From: Massilia sp.
Lineage (GTDB): Bacteria > Pseudomonadota > Gammaproteobacteria > Burkholderiales > Burkholderiaceae_D
Direction: 5' to 3'
DNA length: 12,416 nt
NCBI GenBank assembly: GCA_028291845.1
Contig: JAQGNM010000184.1
Location: forward strand, 1-12,416
A program made the translations under genes and the position numbers. Of this stretch, positions 1 to 7,072 are shown one piece after another (within the stretch, counting starts at the first letter, position 1; the number at the start of each line of letters is the position of its first letter). The notes beneath the pieces are model-generated. The model did not search any database, had not been told where the DNA came from, and worked only from the letters and a program-made list of their open reading frames with translations.

Positions 1-1108
1 CGGCCTTGAGCGGCGGCAGGATGATCGGCGCCGTCATCAGGATGATCGACACCGGCGGCAGGAAGAAACCGAATACGACCACCATCAGCAGGATAACCGC
101 CAGCAGCAGCCAGCGCGACAGGTGCATGTCGACCACCCACTGCGCCGCCGACTGGCTGATGTGCAGGTAGCTCATCACGTAGGAATAAAACAGCGACATG
201 CCGATAATCAGCAGCAGCATGGTCGATTCCTTGATGGTCGAAGTGAGGATCGGCGCCAGGTCGCGCGGGCGCCATACCTGGTAGACGATGGCGATCAGCA
301 CCATGGCGAGCAGCGCGCCCAGGCCCGCCGTCTCGGACGGCGTGGCGTAGCCGCCGTACAGCGCCACCATCACGCCAATCAGCAGGATCACGAAGGGCAG
401 CACGCGCGGCAGCATTTCGACTTTCTGGCGCAGGGTGAAATGCTCGGTGTCGAGGTAGGCCGACTTGGCGCCGCCGCCTTCATAGACCGCCTTGGCCAGC
501 GCGTATTCCTTGCGTGCGCGGTAGACTGCGTAGCCGGCGAACAGGCCGACCAGCAGCAGGCCGGGGCCGATCCCGGCCAGGAACAGCCGACCCAGGGACT
601 GCTCGGCCGCGACCGCATATAGAATCATGGTGATCGACGGCGGCAGCAGGATGCCCAGGGTGCCGCCGGCGGCGATGATGCCGGCGGCGAAGCCGGGAGA
701 ATAGCCGCGCTTGCGCATCTCGGGAATGCCGGCCGAGCCGATTGCCGAGCAGGTGGCCGGCGACGACCCGGCCATGGCGGCGAACAGCGCGCAGGCGAAC
801 ACGTTGGCGATACCGAGGCCGCCCGGCACCTTGTGCAGCCAGGTGTGGATCGCCGAATATAAATCCTTGCCGGCCGGGGATTTGCCGATCGCCGCCCCTT
901 TTAAAATGAACAGGGGGATCGACAAGAGGGTGATCGACGCCATCTCCTCGTAGACGTTTTGGGTGACCGTGTCGAGCGAGGACGCCGGCATGAAAAAATA
1001 CATGAAGCCGGTCGCCACCACGCCCAGCGCAAAGGCGATCGGCATGCCGGAGAACATGACGATCAGGGTCACCACGCCATACAGGGCGCCCAGGGTGAGG
1101 GGACTCAT
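1..1108 (-). CDS. dctM: TRAP transporter large permease DctM (3' end outside window)
   Basis: This gene encodes the large membrane subunit of a TRAP transporter, which carries the substrate across the inner membrane using a sodium or proton gradient. I translated it by hand because it has no stop inside the window: 369 codons are present, and the family is usually about 425-430 residues, so roughly 55-60 residues are missing at the C-terminus. Visible family features are the N-terminal hydrophobic segments, an AGSSPATCSAIG stretch around residues 113-124 and the hallmark GGTLGILLPPS around residues 148-158. The start ATG overlaps the dctQ stop in an ATGA arrangement, so the two are probably translationally coupled. 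It is the last gene of dctP-dctQ-dctM. Identity is secure; the substrate cannot be told from sequence. Confidence 0.95.
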   Translation of the reverse strand, partial: MSPLTLGALYGVVTLIVMFSGMPIAFALGVVATGFMYFFMPASSLDTVTQNVYEEMASITLLSIPLFILKGAAIGKSPAGKDLYSAIHTWLHKVPGGLGIANVFACALFAAMAGSSPATCSAIGSAGIPEMRKRGYSPGFAAGIIAAGGTLGILLPPSITMILYAVAAEQSLGRLFLAGIGPGLLLVGLFAGYAVYRARKEYALAKAVYEGGGAKSAYLDTEHFTLRQKVEMLPRVLPFVILLIGVMVALYGGYATPSETAGLGALLAMVLIAIVYQVWRPRDLAPILTSTIKESTMLLLIIGMSLFYSYVMSYLHISQSAAQWVVDMHLSRWLLLAVILLMVVVFGFFLPPVSIILMTAPIILPPLKA

Positions 1109-1719
1109 GGCAGGCTCCGTTCAGGGTGGGTTTTCATTTCTTCTTTTCTGACCGGCTGCCCGGTGCGCCGATTCGTCACATGTGTCAGCACCTGCACCAG
1201 GATCTGCAAGGTCAATACGCTCATCCCGAACGCCATCATGGCGTACGGGATCCACAGCGGCGGGGCGAAGGTCGACGACGTCGTCATGCCGTCGACCCAG
1301 GCCTCATGCCACAGCGTCCATGACTTCCATGAGAAAAATGCGCAAAACAGCAGCGAGACCAGGTCGACGAAAAACAGCCGCACCGCGTTGACCCGCGCCG
1401 GCAGCAGCGAGGACAGCGCCTCGATGCCGATGTGGCCGCGGAACGATTGCACGTAGGCGGTGCAAAAGAAGGTGGCGCCGACCAGCATGAACACCGATGC
1501 CTCGTCCTGCCAGTCGGTGGGCGTCTTGAAAAAATAACGCACCACCACCGAGTAGGTGAGGATCAGCGCGGTCAGCACCAGCGCGGCCATGGACAGGCGC
1601 AGCAGCATGCTGTTGAACAGGTCCAGCAGGCGCGAGAAGCCGGCCAGCGCCGGCTGGTCGGGAACCGCCGGCCCCCGTGGCGTGCCCTCGGGCGGCGCGA
1701 TGTCGAAGCCGTGGCTCAT
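1105..1719 (-). CDS. dctQ: TRAP transporter small permease DctQ
   Basis: This is the 204-residue small membrane subunit of the TRAP transporter, which pairs with DctM and is thought to help dock the substrate-binding protein. Four hydrophobic segments are visible at about residues 40-61, 74-93, 113-132 and 156-178, the expected number for DctQ. The family-like segments TDWQDEAS after helix 1 and SFRGHIGIE after helix 2 are present. The first 30 residues are a Pro/Gly-rich cytoplasmic extension. The start is supported by AAGGA a few bases upstream, lying across the end of dctP; only 9 bp separate the dctP stop from this ATG. The stop overlaps the dctM start by 4 bp. Confidence 0.93.
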   Translation of the reverse strand: MSHGFDIAPPEGTPRGPAVPDQPALAGFSRLLDLFNSMLLRLSMAALVLTALILTYSVVVRYFFKTPTDWQDEASVFMLVGATFFCTAYVQSFRGHIGIEALSSLLPARVNAVRLFFVDLVSLLFCAFFSWKSWTLWHEAWVDGMTTSSTFAPPLWIPYAMMAFGMSVLTLQILVQVLTHVTNRRTGQPVRKEEMKTHPERSLP

Positions 1720-1728
1720 ACCATTCCT

Positions 1729-2757
1729 TTACAAGGTCTTTTCGGCCAGCGCCAGCAGCTTGGCGCAGTTGGCGTTCTTGTCGGCGTAATCCTTCCACAC
1801 GCTGGTGCGGGCGATGGTTTGCCATTTCTTGACGATGTCGGGATTCAGATCGACCACCCGGGCGCCAGTCTTGGTGTACACCGCGGCCACCGCCGAGTCG
1901 TCGGCCTGCGCCGCCTTGCGGGCGAACCCTTCCAGTTCGCCGCCGACCGCCAGGATCATCGCCTGCTGTTCCTTGGTCAGTTTGTCGAACACGGTTTTCG
2001 ACATCATCAGCGGCTCGAACATGAACCAGTAGGCGCCATTGCGGCCGGTGGTCAGCGCTTTCGACACTTCCTCCAGGCGGAACGAGATCAGCGAGGTGGA
2101 CGAGGTCAGCGCCGCTTCCATCGCACCGGTCTGCATGGCGGCGTAGATCTCGTTGGACGGCAGGGTCACCACGGCGGCGCCGGCCGCTTTCAACATCAAG
2201 TCCATTTCGCGCGAACCGCCGCGCACCTTCATGCCCTTGGCGTCCTCGGGATGGACGATCGGCTTGGTGCGCGAGGCCACGCCGCCGGCCTGCCAGATCC
2301 ACGATACCAGCACGATGCCCTTTTCCAGCAGGATGCGGTTGAGTTCCTTGCCCACTTCGGCGTTTTTCCAGCCGTAGCCCTGGTCGTAGGACGTGACCAG
2401 GCCCGGCATCAGGCCGATGTTCACCTCGGGGACCTCGCCGCCCGCATACGCCAGCGGCACCAGCGACATGTCGAGCGCGCCCTTGCGCATGGCCGAGAAT
2501 TGCGAGTTGGTCTTCATCAGGGAAGAGCCGGGGTAGATCTCGAATTTCAGCGCGCCCTTGCTGCGCTTTTCCACTTCGGCGGCGAACATGCGCACCAGAC
2601 GGTCGCGGAAGTCGCCTTCGGCGACGGTGCCGCCGGGGAACTGGTGCGAGATTTTCAGGGTGGTCGCCGCCTGGGCAAAGGCTTTCTGGATCCACAAGGG
2701 ACTGGCGGCGAGCGCGCCGAGGGCGCCGAGGGCACGGCGGCGGGTGGTGTTGGTCAT
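1729..2757 (-). CDS. dctP: TRAP transporter periplasmic substrate-binding protein DctP
   Basis: The product (342 residues) binds the substrate in the periplasm and delivers it to DctQM. I chose the ATG at 2757 because GGAGG (complement of 2764-2768) lies 6 bp upstream; the reading frame stays open a further 51 codons but that extension lacks signal-peptide character. The N-terminus has a run of arginines (TRRRALG, residues 5-11), a hydrophobic stretch and an AFAQA cleavage site near residue 29, so Tat export is likely. Family motifs include PGSSL (76-80), the MKVRGG segment whose Arg179 matches the conserved carboxylate-binding arginine of DctP proteins, and PSNEIYAAMQTGAMEAA (200-216). The arginine suggests an organic acid ligand, but this is inferred from the family. 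Confidence 0.94.
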   Translation of the reverse strand: MTNTTRRRALGALGALAASPLWIQKAFAQAATTLKISHQFPGGTVAEGDFRDRLVRMFAAEVEKRSKGALKFEIYPGSSLMKTNSQFSAMRKGALDMSLVPLAYAGGEVPEVNIGLMPGLVTSYDQGYGWKNAEVGKELNRILLEKGIVLVSWIWQAGGVASRTKPIVHPEDAKGMKVRGGSREMDLMLKAAGAAVVTLPSNEIYAAMQTGAMEAALTSSTSLISFRLEEVSKALTTGRNGAYWFMFEPLMMSKTVFDKLTKEQQAMILAVGGELEGFARKAAQADDSAVAAVYTKTGARVVDLNPDIVKKWQTIARTSVWKDYADKNANCAKLLALAEKTL

Positions 2758-2843
2758 TGTCTTCCTCCAAGATCTTCGGTGTGAGCCGCTGTCGACGCGG
2801 CTTGGGTATCGATTGTTATGGTCTCTGCGGACCTGGCTTTTTA

Positions 2844-2873
2844 TGTATACAAGACTAAACTTAAAAAATACAA
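2844..2873. promoter_or_regulatory. Candidate GntR operator region (TGTATACA palindrome plus second half-site)
   Basis: TGTATACA at 2844-2851 is a perfect 8-bp palindrome, flanked by A/T. The hexamer ATACAA occurs at 2847-2852 and again at 2868-2873, exactly 21 bp apart, about two helical turns. FCD-type GntR regulators commonly bind short TTGTATACAA-like palindromes, which is established for the family in general and not for this protein. The palindrome falls on the predicted dctP transcription start and the second half-site abuts the -35, so binding would be expected to repress. Inferred only. Confidence 0.45.
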
Positions 2874-2879
2874 TGTCAA
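2852..2879 (-). promoter_or_regulatory. Putative sigma-70 promoter of dctPQM
   Basis: Read on the minus strand, a perfect TTGACA (complement of 2874-2879) is followed after 16 bp by TAGTCT (complement of 2852-2857), a weak -10 with three of six consensus bases. Transcription would start near 2845 and give a leader of about 90 bases before dctP. The -35 is convincing and the -10 is not, so an activator or a shifted -10 is possible. Position in the AT-rich dctP-gntR intergenic region supports the call. Confidence 0.45.
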
Positions 2880-2928
2880 GCAAGATATGAAATTTGAATG
2901 AATTTTCCACAACAAGCCGGGTGAGCCC

Positions 2929-3597
2929 ATGACCAGCCGTTCTGTCCAGTTACGCGAGTCGATCGAGGAAATGATCGCCGTCGGCACCTTGCCGCCCGGG
3001 CAGCATCTCGACGAGACCGAACTGGCCACCCGCTTCGGCGTCTCGCGCACGCCGATCCGCGAGACGCTGATCCAGCTCGCTTCGATGGGCTTGGTGGTGA
3101 TCCGCCCGCGGCGCGGCGCCGTGGTGGCCGAACTGGGTCCGCGCCAGCTGGTGGAGATGTTCGAGATGATGTCGGAGCTCGAGGCGGTATGCGCGCGGCT
3201 GGGTGCGCGCCGCATGACGGCGGCTGAACGCGGCAAGCTGCGCGAGGTGCATATCGCTTGCCAGGCGGCCAGCGCCAGCGACGATCCGGACGATTACTAT
3301 TACAAGAACGAAGCGTTCCACCATGCGATCTACGGCGGCAGCCACAACCAGTTCCTGATCGAGCAGGCGCTGGCCCTGTCGCGCCGCCTGCGGCCATACC
3401 GGCGCCTGCAACTGCGCGTGCGCGACCGCGTGGCCGCCTCGTTCTCAGAGCACGGCGCGCTGGTCGACGCCATCGTGCAGGGCGACGGCGAAGGGGCGGC
3501 GCGGCTGGCGCGCGACCACGTGATGATCCAGGGCGAGCGCTTTGCCGACCTGATGGCGTCGCTGCCGGCGGCGGTATCGGCGCAGGGTGTGGCTTGA
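2929..3597 (+). CDS. GntR-family transcriptional regulator, FCD (FadR-type) subfamily
   Basis: This 222-residue protein has a winged helix-turn-helix at about residues 8-68 (DETELATRFGVSRTPIRETL marks the recognition region) and an all-helical FCD ligand-binding domain from about residue 72. The FCD metal-site pattern is visible as Asn127 and His131 in NEAFHH, His175 in SFSEHG and His197 in ARDHV; Asn replaces the commoner Asp at the first position, which occurs in many FCD proteins. The length is normal for the subfamily. The start has only a weak, close GGGTGAG as ribosome site. It is divergent from dctPQM with 171 bp between the ATGs, so it most likely represses that operon and is relieved by the transported compound or a metabolite of it. 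This target is inferred from position. Confidence 0.93.
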   Translation: MTSRSVQLRESIEEMIAVGTLPPGQHLDETELATRFGVSRTPIRETLIQLASMGLVVIRPRRGAVVAELGPRQLVEMFEMMSELEAVCARLGARRMTAAERGKLREVHIACQAASASDDPDDYYYKNEAFHHAIYGGSHNQFLIEQALALSRRLRPYRRLQLRVRDRVAASFSEHGALVDAIVQGDGEGAARLARDHVMIQGERFADLMASLPAAVSAQGVA

Positions 3598-3606
3598 CGA
3601 CGTAAA

Positions 3607-3635
3607 TTGACCGCTGTGGTCGCTTTAAATAAGGT
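3607..3635 (+). promoter_or_regulatory. Possible promoter of the alkaline phosphatase gene
   Basis: TTGACC (3607-3612) and TAAGGT (3630-3635) are separated by 17 bp and lie 33 bases upstream of the phosphatase ATG. The -35 matches five of six consensus bases and the -10 three of six. The 70-bp gap after gntR has no clear terminator, so read-through from gntR is also possible. I found no convincing Pho box here. Confidence 0.35.
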
Positions 3636-3667
3636 AGTGTTTACTTTTTTAATTCGCCGACCTCACG

Positions 3668-5356
3668 ATGACACATTCACTCCGCAAGAAGCCGCGCGCC
3701 GCCGCTTTTTTCCTCACCTTCGTCCTCACCTTCGCGCTGGCCGCGCCGCTGTCGGCGTCAGCCGCTCCGCAAGCGCCGCTGGCCCAGCCGGCGGCGCAAC
3801 CGAAGCTGGTGGTGGTGATGGTGGTTGACGGCCTGCCCAATGAACAGGTGCAGCGCTACCGCGAGCAGTTCGGCCAGGGCGGTTTTCGCCGCCTGCTCGA
3901 TAGCGGCGCCTCCTTCAGTAACGCCCACCAGGCGCACGGCATCACCGTCACCGCGATCGGCCATACCGCGGTGCTGACCGGCGCCTATCCCTACCAGCAC
4001 GGCATTATCGGCAACAACTGGATCGATCCGGTCAGCGGCCAGTCGGTCTACTGCACCGAAGACCGCGCCAGCACCTACATCGGCGAGACCACCAAGCCTG
4101 ACGACGGCACCTCGCCGAAGAACCTGCGCGTCGACACCCTGGGCGACCAGCTGCGCTACGCCACCGGCAATGCTGCCCGCGTGGTGACGGTGGCCGGCAA
4201 GGACCGCGGCGCGATTCTGCTGGCCGGTAAAACCGGCACCGCCTACATGTACATGGAAGGCAGCGGCAATTTCGCCAGCAGCACCTTCTATATGCAGTCG
4301 CACCCGCGGTGGGTGCAAAGCTACGCCGCCGCCAAACCGCAGGACCGCTACTATGGCAAGACCTGGACGCCGCTGCTGGCGGACGCCGCCTACGCCGGCG
4401 ACGCGCCGGACGACACCATCCCCGAGGTCTCCAACCGCTTCCCGCTGACGATGGGTAGCAAGAACAACGTGCGCGATGGCGACTATTACCTGAAGCTGAA
4501 AACCAGTCCCTTCCTCGACGAATTGACGCTCGATTTCGCCAGGGCGGCGGTGGAAGGCGAAAACCTCGGACGCAATCCGGCCGGCGTGCCCGACCTGCTC
4601 GGCGTGAGCCTGTCGGCCCACGACTACGTCAACCACAAGTACGGCCCCGAGAGCCGGATGTCGCACGATCACCTGCAGCGCCTCGACCGCATGCTGGCCA
4701 ACTTCTTCACGTATCTGGACGGCCGTCTCGGCAAGGACAATTTTGTAGTCGTACTGACCGCCGATCACGGCTTCACCAATGCGCCCGAGTTTTCGCAGGG
4801 CCGCCACATCGACGCCATGCGCATCCCGTCGAAAAAGCTGATCGCGGACCTGAACGCGCACCTGGCCGGCAAATTCGGCATCGACAAGGCGGTGCGCATC
4901 GCCTCGGTGCCGAACCTGTACCTCGACTACCCGCAGATCGACAAGAAGGGCGTGGCGCGCGGCGCTGTCGAAGCGGAAGCGGCGCGCTTCCTGCTCGACC
5001 AGCCGGGCATCGCCAACGTGTACACGCGCTCGCAGTTCGAGGCCGGCGGCGGCTCGGGCACCCGCATGGACCTGCTGATGCGCCGCGCCTGGCACCGCCA
5101 GCTGTCGGGCGACCTGATGATGGTGACCAAACCGTACGTGTTCTACGGGAGCGGCAGCACCGGCTCCTCGCACGGCACGCCGTACGCCTACGACACCAAT
5201 GTGCCGCTGCTGCTGATGGGGCAGCGCTGGATCAAGCCGGGATATTATGGCCAGTACGCGGAGGTGCAGGATCTGGCGCCGACCCTGGCGCACCTGCTGA
5301 AGGTGCGCCCGCCGGCGGGGTCGGAGGGGCGGGTGCTGACGGAGTTGTTGAAATAG
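3668..5356 (+). CDS. Secreted PafA-like alkaline phosphatase family protein
   Basis: The product (562 residues) belongs to the alkaline phosphatase superfamily and should hydrolyse phosphate monoesters in the periplasm or outside the cell. A signal peptide spans about residues 1-32 (basic start, hydrophobic core 13-27, ASA cleavage box). Metal and catalytic residues can be followed: Asp54 in MVVDG, nucleophile Thr95 in TVTAIGH, Asn116/117 in GIIGNNW, Lys178 and Arg180 in GKDRG, Asp319 and His323 in SAHDYVNHKYGP, Asp366-His367 in TADHG and His502 in SSHGT. The Thr nucleophile with Lys-x-Arg resembles Elizabethkingia PafA, a phosphate-insensitive monoesterase. A phosphodiesterase/NPP relative is the main alternative; Lys-x-Arg argues against it. 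No strong ribosome site precedes the ATG, but the signal peptide begins right there. Confidence 0.9.
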   Translation: MTHSLRKKPRAAAFFLTFVLTFALAAPLSASAAPQAPLAQPAAQPKLVVVMVVDGLPNEQVQRYREQFGQGGFRRLLDSGASFSNAHQAHGITVTAIGHTAVLTGAYPYQHGIIGNNWIDPVSGQSVYCTEDRASTYIGETTKPDDGTSPKNLRVDTLGDQLRYATGNAARVVTVAGKDRGAILLAGKTGTAYMYMEGSGNFASSTFYMQSHPRWVQSYAAAKPQDRYYGKTWTPLLADAAYAGDAPDDTIPEVSNRFPLTMGSKNNVRDGDYYLKLKTSPFLDELTLDFARAAVEGENLGRNPAGVPDLLGVSLSAHDYVNHKYGPESRMSHDHLQRLDRMLANFFTYLDGRLGKDNFVVVLTADHGFTNAPEFSQGRHIDAMRIPSKKLIADLNAHLAGKFGIDKAVRIASVPNLYLDYPQIDKKGVARGAVEAEAARFLLDQPGIANVYTRSQFEAGGGSGTRMDLLMRRAWHRQLSGDLMMVTKPYVFYGSGSTGSSHGTPYAYDTNVPLLLMGQRWIKPGYYGQYAEVQDLAPTLAHLLKVRPPAGSEGRVLTELLK

Positions 5357-5364
5357 GCAGCAGG

Positions 5365-5476
5365 GGCAGCAGGGGGACTGGCACCGCAGGGTGCCTGTCC
5401 CATGAACGATCCGAGGCAAACTGTGCTTCATTAGATGCATGGGACAGGCACCTTCGGCGCCAGTCCCCCTGCTGCC
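5365..5476. repeat. 112-bp inverted repeat of two opposed hairpins (REP/BIME-like)
   Basis: Left arm 5365-5404 (40 bp) and right arm 5438-5476 (39 bp) are inverted copies with two substitutions and one single-base indel, around a 33-bp AT-richer centre (5405-5437). Each arm also folds on itself: 5374-5401 pairs GGGACTGGCACC with GGTGCCTGTCCC across a 4-base loop with one mismatch, and 5441-5467 pairs GGGACAGGCACC with GGCGCCAGTCCC across a 3-base loop with two mismatches. The nonamer CAGCAGGGG is also tandemly duplicated at 5358-5375, just after the phosphatase stop. It contains no gene and lies between convergent genes. It may end transcription from both sides, but there is no T-tract typical of intrinsic terminators. 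A dispersed REP/BIME-like element is the best reading. Confidence 0.85.
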
Positions 5477-5486
5477 CGCCCTTCTG

Positions 5487-6407
5487 CTAAAGCTTGTCGA
5501 CAAACCCGCGCAGCGTATTAGCCAACTCCTCCGGCTGATCAAACATCACAAAATGCCGCGACGGCGCGATCGACACCACCGTCAGTTGCGGCGTACCGGC
5601 CATCAGCGAGCCGTAGTACTCCTTGACCATCGGCTGGGTCAGGCCGCGCTGCACGGCGTCGGCTTCGAAGTAGGGCGCCACCAGCAGCAGCGGTACGCTG
5701 ATATTGGGCAGGCCGGCGCGCAGATCCTGTTGCAGCACTTCGGCCATGATCTCGGCCACCGCCTTCGGATCGCTTCTCGCCTGCAGCCTGGCCAGTTCGT
5801 CGGCCTTGGCCATGTCGATCACGCCGATGCCGCGCATGTATTGCTGCTGCTGGACGGCGAACTGCGCCGGGTCGGCGCCGGCCATCCTGGCCTTGATGGC
5901 GGCGGCCATCTGGGGACGCATGGCCGGCGGGGTTTGTTCGGAGCCCGGCATCACCGGCAGGCCGTCGATTGCGACCACGCCGCGCAGCAGTTTTGAATCG
6001 GTTTGCGCCAGGGCGATTGACAATGTCGCGCCCAGGCTGTGGCCCACCATCACGGGGCGGTCGATTTTTTTCGCCACGATCAGCTGGCGCAGGGCGTCGC
6101 GAGCCTGCTCGAATACCGGGCCGCTGGCGGCGGCACGGCCGTCGAAGCCGGGCAGGGTGACCACATAGATCACGTGCTCAGCCTTGAAGCGGCGCACCAC
6201 ATCCTGCCAGGCCCAGGCCCCGCTGCCCAGGCCCGGCACCAGGATCATCGGCACGCCGCGCTCGCCATGGCGTTCCACCGCCAGGATGCCGGCGTCGAAA
6301 CGCTCGGCCGGAACGATGCTGGCGGCGTAGCGGTTGGCCGGCGCCGGCTCGGCGGCAAAGCTCGGGATGGCAAAGGCGAGAGCAAGGGCGAATGCAAGGG
6401 TTTTCAT
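5487..6407 (-). CDS. Exported alpha/beta hydrolase
   Basis: This 306-residue protein has an N-terminal signal peptide (residues 1-19, SFAAE cleavage region) followed by an alpha/beta hydrolase fold. The segment MILVPGLGSGAWAW (54-67) is the oxyanion-hole loop, GHSLG (122-126) carries nucleophile Ser124, and His285 in SRHFVMFDQPEE is the catalytic histidine. The acid is probably Asp250 or Glu248 after the sixth strand, less certain. Substrate is not predictable; the family includes esterases, lipases and haloalkane-type enzymes. It is the last gene of a three-gene operon, and its ATG overlaps the stop of the XRE regulator by 4 bp (ATGA). Linkage of a secreted hydrolase to a small XRE regulator and a membrane protein suggests an envelope response role, by inference. 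Confidence 0.9.
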   Translation of the reverse strand: MKTLAFALALAFAIPSFAAEPAPANRYAASIVPAERFDAGILAVERHGERGVPMILVPGLGSGAWAWQDVVRRFKAEHVIYVVTLPGFDGRAAASGPVFEQARDALRQLIVAKKIDRPVMVGHSLGATLSIALAQTDSKLLRGVVAIDGLPVMPGSEQTPPAMRPQMAAAIKARMAGADPAQFAVQQQQYMRGIGVIDMAKADELARLQARSDPKAVAEIMAEVLQQDLRAGLPNISVPLLLVAPYFEADAVQRGLTQPMVKEYYGSLMAGTPQLTVVSIAPSRHFVMFDQPEELANTLRGFVDKL

Positions 6408-6607
6408 GCGGACTCCTGGTCGGGTTGGAAAATCTCTTCGATGGTTTTTGAAAACAGCCGCGAAATCGAGAAGGCAAGCGGCAGGCTGGGGTCGTAGCGT
6501 CCCGTTTCCAGGGCGTTGATGGTCTGGCGCGAAACGTCGAGCAGGTCGGCCAGGTGGGCCTGGCTCCAGCCCTGCTCGGCGCGCAGCTGGCGGATGATGT
6601 TGTTCAT
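6404..6607 (-). CDS. Small XRE-family helix-turn-helix regulator
   Basis: The 67-residue product is essentially one Cro/CI-type DNA-binding domain, starting MNNIIRQLRAEQGWSQ, with the HTH at about residues 14-35 (SQAHLADLLDVSRQTINALE) and the family's typical YDPSLPLAF and EEIF endings. I chose the ATG at 6607, which overlaps the stop of the upstream membrane protein gene by 3 bases (ATGA); a longer in-frame opening to 6676 lies inside that gene and looks like shadow coding. Regulators of this size bind palindromes as dimers, and two fitting 18-bp palindromes bracket the promoter of its own operon. Autorepression is therefore likely. There is no sensory domain, so the signal may come through the co-encoded membrane protein. 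Confidence 0.93.
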   Translation of the reverse strand: MNNIIRQLRAEQGWSQAHLADLLDVSRQTINALETGRYDPSLPLAFSISRLFSKTIEEIFQPDQESA

Positions 6608-7011
6608 TGCTGCCGCCGCTCGATCACGTTGCGCACGGCGCACACCAGGCCCCACGAGACGCCCATCACGATCCATACCGAGAACATCGAGAGTTTCGGA
6701 AAGCCGGCGGTCTCGAGGAAACCGTAAGTGAAGGTGGCGGCGGCGGTGATCGCCATGGCGATCGAAAAGCCCTCGAGCATGCGCATGCGCTGGTACTCGT
6801 CGATGCGGCCCACCAGGCGGATCAACGCGCGGATCATCAGGCCGAAACCGATCATTGGCGATACCAGCAGCAAGGTGCGCACGATGCCTTCGTCCATCGG
6901 GCGCGCCAGCCTGATGGCGCCGAACAGCAGCACGGCGTACACCGCGAAGGCCACCAGCATGTCGCGCCGGTAGGCGGAATGAACCTGCTTTTCTTTCAGA
7001 CCACGTTCCAT
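6604..7011 (-). CDS. Four-helix integral membrane protein, first gene of the XRE operon
   Basis: I do not recognise a named family with confidence. The 135-residue protein shows four hydrophobic segments at about residues 17-36, 43-65, 81-100 and 107-126, with basic residues at both ends (RGLKEK at the start, RNVIERRQQ at the end), consistent with both termini in the cytoplasm. The ATG at 7011 is fixed by a strong AAGGAGG (complement of 7018-7024) 6 bp upstream; a longer opening to 7059 is not needed and would run through the operator and promoter. It is followed without gap by the XRE gene. Small multi-helix membrane proteins paired with 65-70-residue XRE regulators are a common arrangement, so it may sense or relay a membrane signal. 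This role is inferred. Confidence 0.85.
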   Translation of the reverse strand: MERGLKEKQVHSAYRRDMLVAFAVYAVLLFGAIRLARPMDEGIVRTLLLVSPMIGFGLMIRALIRLVGRIDEYQRMRMLEGFSIAMAITAAATFTYGFLETAGFPKLSMFSVWIVMGVSWGLVCAVRNVIERRQQ

Positions 7012-7026
7012 CTCGAACCTCCTTGT

Positions 7027-7044
7027 TGTAAAGTATGCTTTACA
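7027..7044. promoter_or_regulatory. Operator 1: perfect 18-bp palindrome
   Basis: TGTAAAGTATGCTTTACA consists of perfect 7-bp inverted arms around a 4-bp centre. Its edge touches the -10 hexamer of the operon promoter, so it covers the predicted transcription start. It is the likely binding site of the XRE regulator encoded at 6404-6607. Confidence 0.75.
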
Positions 7045-7072
7045 TATTAGCGAAGCCAAAAACCGATGTCAA
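7044..7072 (-). promoter_or_regulatory. Promoter of the membrane protein-XRE-hydrolase operon
   Basis: On the minus strand, a perfect TTGACA (complement of 7067-7072) is followed after exactly 17 bp by TAATAT (complement of 7044-7049). This is the best sigma-70 promoter in the window. The start site would be near 7037, giving a leader of about 25 bases that contains the strong ribosome site. Both hexamers are contacted by the two palindromic operators. Confidence 0.75.

Noticed and set aside
1432..2784. 450-codon open frame on the plus strand, antisense to dctQ and dctP
   Set aside because: Composition is dominated by His, Gln, Gly and Arg with no domain, and it lies opposite two well-supported TRAP genes.
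2758..2910. 51-codon N-terminal extension of DctP
   Set aside because: It would run through the promoter and operator candidates; the ATG at 2757 has GGAGG at the right distance and starts an export signal.
3606..3625. Intrinsic terminator after gntR
   Set aside because: Only a 4-bp GACC/GGTC stem is present with no T-tract, and it overlaps the better-supported -35 element.
3598..3667. Pho box upstream of the alkaline phosphatase
   Set aside because: Only a CTGTGGT-like half-site is seen; no second properly spaced CTGTCAT-like repeat follows.
3758..5542. 594-codon open frame on the minus strand, antisense to the phosphatase gene
   Set aside because: It is rich in His, Arg, Val and Ala, has no recognisable domain and starts inside the next gene. 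It mirrors a gene with clear catalytic motifs, as expected of antisense frames in GC-rich DNA.
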